The position numbers and the translations under genes were made by a program. This document shows, one piece after another, positions 63,801-64,000 of a stretch of DNA of 64,000 bases. Below the pieces are notes generated by a model, which saw only the letters and a list, made by a program, of their open reading frames with translations, searched no databases and was not told where the DNA came from. The stretch is from an uncultured Muribaculaceae bacterium. GTDB taxonomy: Bacteria; Bacteroidota; Bacteroidia; Bacteroidales; Muribaculaceae. Numbering within the stretch: the first letter of the stretch is position 1; every line of letters begins with the position of its first letter. Location of the stretch: NCBI GenBank assembly GCA_910579845.1, contig CAJTWL010000002.1, positions 113,581 to 177,580 of the forward strand, read 5' to 3'.

Positions 63801-63852
63801 TAGAGATTTAAACTTAACATTTGTTAAGAAAATATATTTAAACAGTTTCTTA
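63801..63852. repeat. Short relic of the palindromic element, copy F (about 52 bp)
   Basis: The right end (63837-63852) is TTTAAACAGTTTCTTA, the inverse of the D/E left end (15 of 16). The left end (63801-63816) recalls the A-type end (GATTTAAACTT). No core remains. Confidence 0.6.
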
Positions 63853-63910
63853 TAAAAAGCTACCCGATCTTATCTATCAACAAAGCAATAACTAGAAAGG
63901 GAGAAATAAA

Positions 63911-63943
63911 AATTGGAGAGCTTCAAAACGAAGTTCTCCAATT
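63911..63943 (-). terminator. Terminator after tRNA-Leu
   Basis: Arms 63911-63924 and 63930-63943, 14 bp with one wobble, loop of 5, followed on the minus strand by a T-rich stretch. Lies just after the tRNA 3' end. Confidence 0.85.
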
Positions 63944-63946
63944 CAG

Positions 63947-64000
63947 TACCCAGAGCCGGGGTCGAACCGGCACGGATTGCTCCACTGGTGTTTGAGACCA
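63947..64000 (-). tRNA. tRNA-Leu(CAA), 5' part beyond the window
   Basis: On the minus strand: anticodon loop CTCAAAC gives anticodon CAA (Leu, codon UUG), an extended variable arm as in tRNA-Leu, a T arm GCCGG-TTCGACC-CCGGC, the acceptor strand TCTGGGT and discriminator A. CCA is not encoded, as expected with the CCA enzyme at 26694-28106. The D arm and 5' acceptor lie to the right of base 64000. Confidence 0.9.

Overview
The window is a 64 kb chromosomal segment of a Bacteroidales bacterium, probably of the Muribaculaceae or a close gut relative. Evidence for this: two SusC/SusD pairs, BACON-domain lipoproteins, GldE and GldH homologues, promoter -7 boxes of the Bacteroidetes form TAnnTTTG, almost no Shine-Dalgarno sites, and a tRNA gene without an encoded CCA. 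The family-level placement is inference; the order Bacteroidales is well supported. About 50 protein genes and one partial tRNA are present. There are no phages, insertion sequences with transposases, or CRISPR arrays.

Layout. 1-6067 (+): end of a SusC gene, SusD, a serine-type sulfatase and an S1/P1 nuclease. 6361-14253 (+): a tightly packed run with glycyl-tRNA synthetase, LemA, an FKBP lipoprotein, an S9 peptidase, a small lipoprotein, a TIGR02757 protein and a GHL10-type glycoside hydrolase. 14518-23914 (+): a second SusC/SusD locus with a BACON/DUF5689-like lipoprotein, a propeller-like lipoprotein and a secreted EEP-superfamily phosphoesterase. 23987-24548: an orphan HipB-like regulator and a 35-residue membrane peptide. 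24618-32751 (-): a long housekeeping operon read right to left (rny, ricT, gldH, M24 peptidase, CCA transferase, gldE, phosphopantetheinyl transferase), preceded by a zapA pair (32919-33511). 33712-41676 (+): LptD, a secreted protein and an AddA/RecB-like helicase-nuclease. 41753-44752 (-): SPFH, NfeD, SUI1 and a thioredoxin-fold lipoprotein. 44951-47254 (+): pnp. 47345-55416 (-): a small acidic protein, Bax-inhibitor-1, argS, HU, M3 peptidase, EEP membrane protein and rhomboid. 55763-60629: lipid kinase, TPR protein, M16 peptidase, dus and a GIN-domain protein. 60885-63757 (-): NamZ muramidase and a BACON/LRR lipoprotein. 63947-end (-): tRNA-Leu(CAA).

The most unusual content is a family of roughly 190-198 bp intergenic elements (four full copies, two deleted relics). 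Each has about 20 bp terminal inverted repeats and a 34-nt central core. The core stem differs between copies by compensatory base changes while its flanks are conserved, which points to selection on an RNA (or cruciform) hairpin. Two copies sit inside the second SusC/SusD locus, on either side of susD.

Other points for follow-up: ricT lies directly behind rny, and both RicT and PNPase carry arginine-rich disordered tails; two genes (lptD and the M16 peptidase) seem to be transcribed as leaderless mRNAs; both SusC/SusD loci carry secreted nuclease/phosphoesterase genes in place of glycoside hydrolases; one thioredoxin-fold protein lacks its CxxC.
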